Shown here in pieces: positions 1-6,560 of a DNA stretch of 9,487 nt. Location: positions 1-9,487 of the forward strand of contig DHLY01000081.1 of NCBI GenBank assembly GCA_002405525.1. Reading direction: 5' to 3'. The position numbers and the translations under genes were made by a program. The notes beneath the pieces are model-generated. The model had not been told where the DNA came from. It searched no databases and saw only the letters and a program-made list of their open reading frames with translations. Each line of letters opens with the position of its first letter. Position 1 is the first letter of the stretch. The stretch comes from Proteobacteria bacterium UBA4656. Its GTDB lineage: Bacteria > Pseudomonadota > Gammaproteobacteria > Xanthomonadales > Ahniellaceae.

Positions 1-209
1 CCCACTCGGATTTCAAGAGAGGCTTACTTGTTCCATGATTGCAACGGTCACACGAAGGAAACTCAAGCGCTTCCGGCCCGATCCTGTACTGAAACATCGC
101 CCGCGGCGGGCAATGCTCGACGCAGGTTGCGGCAGAGGTGCCACCGCAGAATGCGCAGTCAAGGATGCTCCTTCAAGAACCGCTGCTTCTTTTTCGTGCC
201 TGCGCCCAT
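1..209 (-). CDS. HNH-like zinc-binding protein, 5' part only; needs a +1 frameshift to be read through
   Basis: The ATG at 209-207 has a strong GGAGG ribosome binding site (215-219 on the plus strand as cctcc) 5 nt upstream. The first frame encodes MGAGTKKKQRFLKEHP and stops at UGA (161-159). Moving one base forward at that stop (GAC at 160-158) gives 53 codons open to the window edge. They contain a CxxC pair (CAFCGG), EHCPPRAMF and a second pair CDRCN followed by HGTS. CxxC, [DE]HxPP and CxxCN in this order is the layout of HNH-nuclease-like treble-clef domains. In such proteins, as I recall them, the block KKQRFLxxHPxCxFCGG is continuous, which supports joining the two frames. The +1 frame has its own stop at 175-173 and no usable start before the domain, so the domain cannot be made independently from a normal start. 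The gene may be a frameshift mutant, a sequencing error or a recoded gene. Nuclease activity is not shown. GC is about 56%, lower than its neighbours, suggesting transfer. Confidence 0.6.
158..173 (-). promoter_or_regulatory. Candidate programmed +1 frameshift site, prfB-like
   Basis: Read on the minus strand, this is AAGGAG, CAU, CCU, UGA, C. The E. coli prfB recoding site is AGGGGG, UAU, CUU, UGA, C. Both have a Shine-Dalgarno-like hexamer, exactly three bases, a slippery P-site codon, then the poorly terminating UGA C. Proline codons before UGA are known +1 slip contexts; here CCU would re-pair on CUU. The site lies exactly where the coding frame must change. A simple one-base insertion would look the same, so this is a hypothesis. 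Confidence 0.35.
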
Positions 210-270
210 GAAAGCCTCCGATACACGAGCGTTTGCAACTCCGATCACCGAGCTAGCATTCTTGGGCAAC

Positions 271-296
271 TGATCGTTCAACGCAAAGCACGATCA
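271..296. promoter_or_regulatory. 7-bp inverted repeat, possible operator upstream of the HNH-like gene
   Basis: TGATCGT (271-277) and ACGATCA (290-296) are perfect inverted arms separated by 12 nt. They sit about 60 bp upstream of the HNH-like start. On the minus strand a -35-like TTGAAC overlaps the arm at 271-277, but no convincing -10 follows. The function is unproven; it could be a regulator site or chance. Confidence 0.25.
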
Positions 297-329
297 ATCG
301 CGTCGCGTCGTAGCAGGGCAGGGAAGGCG

Positions 330-353
330 CGAGTTCGCGGTACCCGCAACTCG
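330..353. terminator. GC-rich hairpin just after the MFS gene, possible terminator
   Basis: The arms cgagttcgcgg (330-340) and ccgcaactcg (344-353) pair over ten bases with one bulged base and a 3-nt loop. The hairpin starts 24 bp past the MFS stop codon on the minus strand, at the end of the six-gene run and just before GC content drops. No U-tract follows, so it is not a classical intrinsic terminator. It may still stop transcription or protect the 3' end. Confidence 0.4.
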
Positions 354-377
354 ACGGCGTTGCGCGCTCTTGGGGCG

Positions 378-1571
378 TCAGGAGGCCTCGTCCCCCGCCA
401 GCGGCAAGTCGCGTGGACAAGTCGCGGCATCACCGGGCTGCATCGCGCGCAGCGTGAGCCACAGGCCCGCGGCCGCGGCGACGGCGGCGAACAGGAAGGC
501 GGCGCGGCCCCCACCGAGCCCCCAGAACTGGCCCGCGAGCAGGGCGCCGGTGACGCCGCCGAGGCCGGACGAAAGGCCGTACAGCAGTCCCTGGCCCTGC
601 CCGAGCAGGCGACCCGGGAACAGGCGCGCCGTGCGCTGCATGCCAGCCGAATGGAACAGGCCGAAGGTCAGCGCGTGGCCGAGCTGCGCGATCGACAGCG
701 CGAGCGCCGAACCGGGCACCAGCGCGGTGGCGATGAAGCGCAGCACCGCGGCCGCCATGCACCAGCGCATCAGTCGAACCGCGCCATGCCGCTCCAGCAG
801 GCGCGCGGCGAACCAGAACATCACGATCTCGGCCAGCACGCCGATCGCCCAGAACAGCCCCAGCGCGCCCTTGCTGTAGCCGGCCTCGGCGAGGTGCAGG
901 GAGAAGAACACGTAGTAGGGCCCGTGCGCGACCTGCATCAGGAACCCGGCGCCGATCAGCGCGGCGACGCCCGGGCGGCGCAGGCTGCTGGCCAGCGACT
1001 CGCGCGGGCCGTCGTCGCGGTGCGCGGGGCCGTAGTCGTTGGCGAACGCGGCGATCAGCAGCAGGCTGAACATCGGCAGCATCACCCACGGCAGCCAGCC
1101 GATGCCGATGCGGTCGAACAGCGGTCCGAGCGCGGTCGCGGTCAGCAGGAAACCCACCGAACCCCACAGCCGGATGCGTCCGTAGCGATGTGGCGCCTCG
1201 GCGAGGTTCGACAGCGTGACCGCCTCGAACTGCGGCATGATCGCGTTGTAGAAGAAGCTGAACGCCGCCATCACCGCCAACAGCGCGACCAGCGGCGCCT
1301 GCGGCCACAGGAAGCCCGCGAACGCCAGGACGGTGAGCGCCGCGCCGATGCGCAGCCAGTGGATCGGCCGCTTCGAGCTCAGCACCAGGTGGCCCCAGGC
1401 GCTGGGCGAGACCACGCGCGTGCCGTACCACAACGACATCATCCCGCTGATCGCCACCGCCGACAGGCCCTGGTGGTCGAGCCACAGCGGGAAGTAGGGC
1501 GAGAACGCCCCGAGCGCCGCGAGGTAGAAGAAATAGAACGCCGACAGGCGCAGCGTGGGGACCGGCGCCAT
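378..1571 (-). CDS. MFS transporter, MFS_1-like / HcaT-type family
   Basis: A 397-aa inner-membrane protein with about 12 hydrophobic segments, the usual size of a major facilitator. The N-terminus (FYFFYLAALGAFSPYFPLWL, residues 12-31) and the loop YGRIRLWGSVGFL (130-142) are hallmarks of the group that includes the 3-phenylpropionate transporter HcaT and LacY-like sugar/nucleoside symporters. The substrate cannot be told from sequence; proton-coupled uptake or efflux of a small organic molecule is the family expectation. I chose the ATG at 1571 because the protein begins with the family N-terminus there; longer readings add arginine-rich sequence from the overlapping DUF2461 gene. It starts 25 bp after that gene's stop, so it is probably the last gene of the minus-strand operon. 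The C-terminal tail (about 378-397) is polar and likely cytoplasmic. Confidence 0.88.
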   Translation of the reverse strand: MAPVPTLRLSAFYFFYLAALGAFSPYFPLWLDHQGLSAVAISGMMSLWYGTRVVSPSAWGHLVLSSKRPIHWLRIGAALTVLAFAGFLWPQAPLVALLAVMAAFSFFYNAIMPQFEAVTLSNLAEAPHRYGRIRLWGSVGFLLTATALGPLFDRIGIGWLPWVMLPMFSLLLIAAFANDYGPAHRDDGPRESLASSLRRPGVAALIGAGFLMQVAHGPYYVFFSLHLAEAGYSKGALGLFWAIGVLAEIVMFWFAARLLERHGAVRLMRWCMAAAVLRFIATALVPGSALALSIAQLGHALTFGLFHSAGMQRTARLFPGRLLGQGQGLLYGLSSGLGGVTGALLAGQFWGLGGGRAAFLFAAVAAAAGLWLTLRAMQPGDAATCPRDLPLAGDEAS

Positions 1572-1596
1572 CAGCCCGCTGCCGCCGTCGCGCAGG

Positions 1597-2283
1597 TCAG
1601 AACGGCAGGTCCAGCGCGGCGCACAGGTAGTCGACCAGCGGGGCGGTCGCCTTGAAGTGCGAGGCGAGCAGGTTCGGCAGGCGCGGCGAGCACATTTCGG
1701 CATCGTCGAGCGGCGCCACCACGCTGAAGCCCTTGCGCTTGAGGTCCCCGATCAGCGGATGCGCAGGGTCGTAGCCGCGCGGCGCGCGCGCGAGCGACTC
1801 GCCCGCGAAATCGTAGCGCCGCACGAAGGCCGGCGCGCGGGTGGCCACCGTCCACGCAGTCGGGTTGTCGACGATGAAGTCGCGGATGCGGCGCAGGGTC
1901 GGCGGCTCCGGATGCCACAGCCCCGCACCGACGAAGCAGCCCCCCGGCTGCATGTGCAGGTAGAACGACGGCGCCTCGACGTCGCGCCCGCGCTCGTGGA
2001 AGAAGCGCGCGCCCGACCACGTCTTGTACGGCGACTTGTCGTTGGAGAAGCGGGTGTCGCGCTGGATGCGGAAGAGCGAGCCGCCGACCTTGCGCGGGTC
2101 CGCGCGATAGTGGGGGCTGATCTTCGCCAGCGGCGCATCCATGGCGGCGATCACCGAAAGGAAGGGCTGCCGGACGTGCTCGTCGTAGCGGGACTTGTTC
2201 GCCGCGAACCAGTTGCGGTCGTTGTGGCGCGCCAGCGCGCGCAGGAAGGTGAACGCGGCGGGTGTAAAGCAGGGCGTGGTCAT
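1597..2283 (-). CDS. DUF2461 family protein (TIGR02453)
   Basis: A 228-aa soluble protein, typical length for the DUF2461 family, whose biochemical function is not established. The conserved block RDTRFSNDKSPYKTW (75-89) is the family signature. FLRALARHNDRNWFAANK near the N-terminus, FYLHMQPGGCFVGAGLWHPE in the middle and an IRDFIVDN segment also match. There is no signal peptide or membrane segment. The start is the ATG at 2283, which overlaps the stop of the exonuclease I gene as ATGA and therefore suggests translational coupling. A longer reading from 2316 would add 11 residues inside the upstream gene and is less likely. Coupling to sbcB hints at shared expression but does not prove a role in DNA metabolism. 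Confidence 0.9.
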   Translation of the reverse strand: MTTPCFTPAAFTFLRALARHNDRNWFAANKSRYDEHVRQPFLSVIAAMDAPLAKISPHYRADPRKVGGSLFRIQRDTRFSNDKSPYKTWSGARFFHERGRDVEAPSFYLHMQPGGCFVGAGLWHPEPPTLRRIRDFIVDNPTAWTVATRAPAFVRRYDFAGESLARAPRGYDPAHPLIGDLKRKGFSVVAPLDDAEMCSPRLPNLLASHFKATAPLVDYLCAALDLPF

Positions 2284-3737
2284 GCGGAGAACTCTTCGTT
2301 CAGGCTGCGCCCCCACTCGAGGTAGCGGTCGAGCAGGGCGTGCTGCGGCCCGGTCGCAGTCGCGCGCAGGGCGGCGATCCGGGCCTCGTAGCTTGCAAGG
2401 TCGGGCGTGCCCAGCGGATCAACGCCGAGCAAGCGCCGACGACACTGCTCGCGCCAGCGCGCGCGCTCGGGCGGATTGAGGGTGTCGGGCCAGTTCGCGG
2501 CGCGGTAGCGGAACAGCAGTTCGCTGTAGCGCGGATCGCTGAACGGAAAATCGTCGGTGCCGAGGCGCTCCGGCGGGGTGGCGCGCACGCGGCGCAGCAG
2601 TGGCCGATCGCCGTCGGGCAGGAAGCCTTCGTACAGCGCGAGTTCCGGGTCGGCGGCAGCCGGGCGCGGCTCGGCCGCGCCGAACACCGCACGGACCTTG
2701 GCAGCCAGACCGTCCGCTGCCCGGAGCCGCGACAGGTGCCGCTCGCAGGCCGCGACATCGAGCCCGATGCGGGCGGTGTCGACGCCCGCCAGCGTGCTGA
2801 CCGGTGCCAGCGCCGGGCTGCGGTTGGCGTGCACCGTCTTCAGCGGAACGCGACCGATCTCTTCGGGCAGGTCGCCACGCGGCGTGAACACGCGATCGGC
2901 GAGTTCTTCCGCCGGCAGGGCCAGCAGGTCGTCGGGCGGCACGGCCAGGTCGTAGACGATCACGCCGTTGCGGTTGGTCGGATGTTCGGCAAGCGGCACC
3001 ACCATTGCGAGGCAGCCGCGCTGGGCCGGGAATCGCTGCGAGGCGTGCACGACCGGCGTCATGCCGACCCAGTCCAGCAGTTCCAGCGCGCGGCGTTTCC
3101 AGCGCAGGCCGAAGTGCCAGTCGAACAACCGCGGCTGCTTCGCCCGCAGCAGGCGCGCCAGCGCAAGCGTGGCCTCGACATCACCGAGCGCGTCGTGTGC
3201 GCGATGCTCGAGCAGGCGGTTGGCGCGCGCCAGGTCGGCGAGCCGGAAGCTCGGCGCGCCGTCCTCGCGCAGCGGCCACTCGATGCCGCCCGGGCGCAGC
3301 GAATAACACAGTCGCGCGAGGTCGATCAGGTCCCAGCGCGAATTCCCATGCTCCCACTCGCGGGCGTACGGATCGAAGAAATTGCGGTACAGCAGATGGC
3401 GGCTGAACTCGTCGTCGAAGCGGATCGAGTTCCAGCCTGCGGCGCAGGTGCCCGGCTCGGCGAGCTGTGCGTGGACGGCCGCCGCGAAGGCAGCCTCATG
3501 GGTGCCGCGGGCGGCGACATCCTGCGGCACCAGCCCGGTAACCAGCCCGGCTTCCGGCGCAGGAAGCCGGTCGCGTGGCGGCGCGCACCACAGCACGACA
3601 GGGTCGGCTGCCGGCGCCAGGTCGAGGCCGGTGCGCCAGGCCGCGAACTGCAGCGGCCGGTCGCGGCGCGAGTCGGCGCCAGTGGTTTCGTAGTCGTGCC
3701 AGAGAAAGCTTGGCGCTGGCGCCGCGTTGCCGGTCAT
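2280..3737 (-). CDS. sbcB: Exodeoxyribonuclease I (ExoI), 3'-5' single-strand DNA exonuclease
   Basis: A 485-aa protein, close to E. coli ExoI (475 aa). It degrades single-stranded DNA 3'-5' and acts in mismatch repair and recombination, working with SSB. The DEDDh active site is complete: D15 and E17 in FLWHDYETTG, D108 in NSIRFDDEF, and H181 and D186 in AHDALGDVEAT. These fall at the same residue numbers as in the E. coli enzyme, which supports the ATG at 3737; upstream residues in this frame are low-complexity and arginine-rich. Domain order is the exonuclease core (about 10-200), the SH3-like middle (about 205-360, including HANRSPALAPVSTL) and the C-terminal helical domain (about 365-485, including FPFSDPRYSELLFRYRA). 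No clear Shine-Dalgarno is seen. The gene starts 44 bp after the FimX-like stop and its own stop overlaps the DUF2461 start. Confidence 0.96.
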   Translation of the reverse strand: MTGNAAPAPSFLWHDYETTGADSRRDRPLQFAAWRTGLDLAPAADPVVLWCAPPRDRLPAPEAGLVTGLVPQDVAARGTHEAAFAAAVHAQLAEPGTCAAGWNSIRFDDEFSRHLLYRNFFDPYAREWEHGNSRWDLIDLARLCYSLRPGGIEWPLREDGAPSFRLADLARANRLLEHRAHDALGDVEATLALARLLRAKQPRLFDWHFGLRWKRRALELLDWVGMTPVVHASQRFPAQRGCLAMVVPLAEHPTNRNGVIVYDLAVPPDDLLALPAEELADRVFTPRGDLPEEIGRVPLKTVHANRSPALAPVSTLAGVDTARIGLDVAACERHLSRLRAADGLAAKVRAVFGAAEPRPAAADPELALYEGFLPDGDRPLLRRVRATPPERLGTDDFPFSDPRYSELLFRYRAANWPDTLNPPERARWREQCRRRLLGVDPLGTPDLASYEARIAALRATATGPQHALLDRYLEWGRSLNEEFSA

Positions 3738-3781
3738 GACTGCAGTATGGACGGCCGCGAGGGCGCGGCCAATGGCGGCGG

Positions 3782-6346
3782 TCAGCCCACAAGGCGGCCG
3801 GTGACGGCGACCAGCGAGGGGCCCTGGCCCGCACCCGGCAGATGCAGCAGCGGCATGCCCACCGCCTGGCCCTGCACCTGCCCGATGCCGGACTCCAGCA
3901 AGGTGGAAAAAGCGGCTGGGTTCTCCAGCGACTTCAGAACCGTGCGCTTGCCGGCGGTCCGCGCCATGTCGGCCAGTCCGGCGAGGATCGCGCGGTCCAG
4001 CGGGTCGTCGGGCAGGCCGCGGACGAGTCCGCCGTCGATCTTGAGTACGTCGGCGTCGATCGTGCGCAGGCTGCCGAGCGACGCGTGGCCAGTGCCGTAG
4101 TCGTCGACGGCCAGCCCACAACCCAATGTCCGCAGGGCCTGCAACGGCGCGCGGACGGCCGCGGCCGCTGGTGCGCTGGCCCCGGCCACCTCGAAAATGA
4201 TCCGCTCGGGTGCCAGGTCGTACTGCACCAGTCGGTCGGCGACGAAGGAAACGAAGCCGGGGCTGGCCAGCCCCGCCGCAGAAAGGTTGATCGACAGGCG
4301 CAACGGCCGTGGCGCGCGCGTGTCGCGCAGGGCGCGCACGGCGCGATCCACCACCCAGCGGTCGATCTCGGGCAGAAGGCCGAAACGCTCCGCCGACGGC
4401 AGAAAGGCGCCCGGCAGGATCAGTCCGCCGCCCGGCTCGCGCAGGCGCAGCAGGACCTCGAATTCTGTTGCCGAGGCGGCGACGCGGAATGCCGCGGGCT
4501 CGGCGCCCGCCGCATCGACGACCGATGGTGCCAGCAGTTCGTGCACGGACGCGATGGGCTGGAAGCAGAGCACGAAACGGTCGGTGCGCAGCGCGTCCTC
4601 CAGCCGTGACGACCAGCCGAGATCCTGGTCCAGAGCGGCGCGGCTGCCGTCATCTTCGCGGTGGACGTGCACGCGGTTGCGCCCGGCTTTCTTGGCCTGG
4701 TGCAGCGCGATGTCGGCCGCGGCCATCGCGTCGCTGGCCGAAGTCGTCCCGCCGTCGATCGGCGCCGCGCCCACCGAGACCGTGACGCGATAGGACTTGC
4801 CCGCGTACGCGAACGGCGAGCGCGTGAGGGTCTGCCGGAATCCGTCGGCCAACGAAGCCGCGTCGCCGCGCGACACGTTGCGCAGCACGACCGCGTACTG
4901 GTCGCCGCCCATCCGCGCGAGATGGTCCGACGCGCGCAGGCGCGACTTCAGGCGCATCGCGACCTCGATCAGCAACTGGTCGCCGGCCGCGTGGCCAGCC
5001 GTGTCGTTGATGAAGCTGAAGCGGTCGACGTCGATGAACAACACCAGAGAGGCCTGCTCGGTGCGCTTTAGTCGCGTCACTTCCTGCTCGAGCTGGGCCT
5101 CGAACCACGCCCGGTTGTGCAGCCGGGTGAGCCCATCGTGCTCGGACTGCCAGCGCAACTCTTCCTCGAGGAGACGGCGTGCCGAGATGTCGCGGAAGGC
5201 CACCACGGATCCATGCCGCTCGCCGTCGACCGCGAGCGGGTACACGGTGCACTCCACCGGCAAGGCGCGCCGCGCGGCGGTCCAGAAGGTGGCCTGCCAC
5301 GCGGGCACGGGATTGCCACTGGCGTAGGCCTGGACCAGGAAGGATGCTGCGCGCGGCATCGGCGACCCGTCGTCGAACGCGTGGTGAATCGCCTCGAACG
5401 CATCGCGGCCGATCAGGTCTGCGGGTGCCGGATGGCCGAGGAGGTCCAGCGCGGCCGGATTCACGAAGGTGATCCGGCCCTCGCGATCGACGCCGTAGAC
5501 GCCGTCGCCGACCGCAGCCAGGATGCCTTCCAGGCGACGCCGCTCGGCGTCGATCGACTTGCGGTCGGCAATGGTGCGGGCCAGCGACCCGAGTCGCGCC
5601 AGCAAGAGGTCGCGCGCCTCGTTCTTGAAAAGGCACTCGACCGCGCCAGCGGCGAGCGAGTCGGTGATCACCGCGTCGGAATAGGTGCCGGTGATGGTGG
5701 CGCACTGGACGTGCGAAGTCCGCGGATCGCGGCGCAGCGCGGCGATCAGGTCGGTGCCGGGAGCGCCGGGCAAGAAGTAGTCCACGACGGCGACGTCGAA
5801 GGATTCGCTGCGCGCGATCAGCAGGCCCTCGCCGGCGTCGGCCGCCGTCTTGACCAGGAAACCGTGCTGGCGGAGCAGTCGCGACAGGGCGAGTCGCACG
5901 GTGGCCGAATCATCGACCAGCAGGACACGAAGGGCGATGCCGTCGCAGCCGGACGTCGGCGCGGAGGCCGATGGCTGCAGCAGCTGCGCGATAGCTTCCG
6001 GGGCTTCCTGATAGTCGCTCCACGGCAACAGCGCCGTCACGGGGCGCCGCATCCGCCAGTTCATCGCGCGCGGGCTGCCGGGGTCAGCCAATACCAGGAC
6101 CGGAAGGTGCTCGCAGCGCCCGGAGCGCAGCAGCACGCATATCGCGTCGGCCTTGCCGTCTGCATGTTCGGGCCATCCCAGAACGACCACGGAGAAACCC
6201 TCCGGGTCGTCGGCGCGCCGGGCAAGGACTGTGCGCGCCTCCTCGAGCGTCGACGGCGCGGTGACCATGTGGCCCCTCTGCGAAAGCACTGCCGACAGCG
6301 CACGACGCCGGGTGGGGGATGCCTCTGCCAGCAACACGGACTTCAT
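3782..6346 (-). CDS. FimX-like c-di-GMP protein: REC-REC-PAS-GGDEF-EAL with degenerate catalytic motifs
   Basis: An 854-aa cytoplasmic signalling protein with no membrane segments. The first receiver (1-125) lacks the phospho-acceptor (VVVLGW where Asp is expected) and is a pseudo-receiver. The second (138-260) is intact: D145/D146, D189 in VVDYFLPG, T219 and K241. A PAS domain follows (about 272-390). The GGDEF domain (400-560) reads GGDQY at 480-484, losing the key Glu, but keeps an inhibitory-site RxxD (RASD, 471-474). The EAL domain (580-835) reads EVL at 630-632. It keeps N687, E719, D748/D749, K769, E808 and Q825 but has K805 where AEGVET normally supplies the catalytic Glu. EVL and a REC-PAS-GGDEF-EAL order are features of FimX, a c-di-GMP receptor that controls type IV pili through PilZ and PilB. 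It is likely a c-di-GMP sensor with little or no enzyme activity. The GGAGGG site 6 nt before the ATG supports the start. Confidence 0.85.
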   Translation of the reverse strand: MKSVLLAEASPTRRRALSAVLSQRGHMVTAPSTLEEARTVLARRADDPEGFSVVVLGWPEHADGKADAICVLLRSGRCEHLPVLVLADPGSPRAMNWRMRRPVTALLPWSDYQEAPEAIAQLLQPSASAPTSGCDGIALRVLLVDDSATVRLALSRLLRQHGFLVKTAADAGEGLLIARSESFDVAVVDYFLPGAPGTDLIAALRRDPRTSHVQCATITGTYSDAVITDSLAAGAVECLFKNEARDLLLARLGSLARTIADRKSIDAERRRLEGILAAVGDGVYGVDREGRITFVNPAALDLLGHPAPADLIGRDAFEAIHHAFDDGSPMPRAASFLVQAYASGNPVPAWQATFWTAARRALPVECTVYPLAVDGERHGSVVAFRDISARRLLEEELRWQSEHDGLTRLHNRAWFEAQLEQEVTRLKRTEQASLVLFIDVDRFSFINDTAGHAAGDQLLIEVAMRLKSRLRASDHLARMGGDQYAVVLRNVSRGDAASLADGFRQTLTRSPFAYAGKSYRVTVSVGAAPIDGGTTSASDAMAAADIALHQAKKAGRNRVHVHREDDGSRAALDQDLGWSSRLEDALRTDRFVLCFQPIASVHELLAPSVVDAAGAEPAAFRVAASATEFEVLLRLREPGGGLILPGAFLPSAERFGLLPEIDRWVVDRAVRALRDTRAPRPLRLSINLSAAGLASPGFVSFVADRLVQYDLAPERIIFEVAGASAPAAAAVRAPLQALRTLGCGLAVDDYGTGHASLGSLRTIDADVLKIDGGLVRGLPDDPLDRAILAGLADMARTAGKRTVLKSLENPAAFSTLLESGIGQVQGQAVGMPLLHLPGAGQGPSLVAVTGRLVG

Positions 6347-6352
6347 GGCGAT

Positions 6353-6358
6353 CCCTCC
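6353..6358 (-). promoter_or_regulatory. Strong ribosome binding site of the FimX-like gene
   Basis: GGAGGG on the minus strand, 6 nt upstream of the ATG at 6346. It fixes the start and suggests efficient translation. Confidence 0.75.
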
Positions 6359-6424
6359 GGCCTGTCGCGCTCCACGCCCCGGCCTTCAAGGCTAACGCTG
6401 CGCGCCCGCCGCGCCAAGTCGGGC

Positions 6425-6489
6425 CATGGGCCGACGTCCCCGCCCCATGCGGACCGCGCCGCGGATGAACTGCTGGCGTTCATGGGGCG
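6425..6489. repeat. Overlapping inverted repeats in the leader of the FimX-like gene
   Basis: CGCCCCATG (6441-6449) and CATGGGGCG (6481-6489) are a perfect 9-bp inverted pair with a 31-nt spacer. The same left arm also pairs with CATGGG at 6425-6430. The central arm can therefore form one of two mutually exclusive hairpins. The element lies in the 213-bp gap between the PhnD-like stop and the FimX-like start, the only gap in the run with space for its own promoter. A further hairpin, cgcggg/cccgcg (6507-6512 and 6516-6521), follows the PhnD-like stop without a U-tract. No other gene is evident in this gap. Confidence 0.3.
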
Positions 6490-6560
6490 CACGGCAGCCG
6501 GGACGGCGCGGGCGTCCCGCGTCCGCACTGGCCAGGCGGACCGGCTGGGAAAGCAGGGGG

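Noticed and set aside
28..273. Plus-strand 81-aa open frame at the left edge
   Set aside because: No protein-like pattern and no ribosome binding site; the minus strand here carries the CxxC/CxxCN domain with a strong ribosome binding site.
138..1655. Long plus-strand open frame (505 aa) across the MFS gene
   Set aside because: Arg/Gln/Ala-rich low-complexity translation with no domain; a mirror of the minus-strand MFS gene in high-GC DNA.
2340..4100. Long plus-strand open frame (586 aa) opposite sbcB and the FimX-like gene
   Set aside because: It spans two well-supported minus-strand genes and has shadow-type composition without recognisable motifs.
6507..6521. Hairpin cgcggg/cccgcg after the PhnD-like gene as a terminator
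   Set aside because: Six-base stem with no U-tract on either strand; kept only as part of the leader description.
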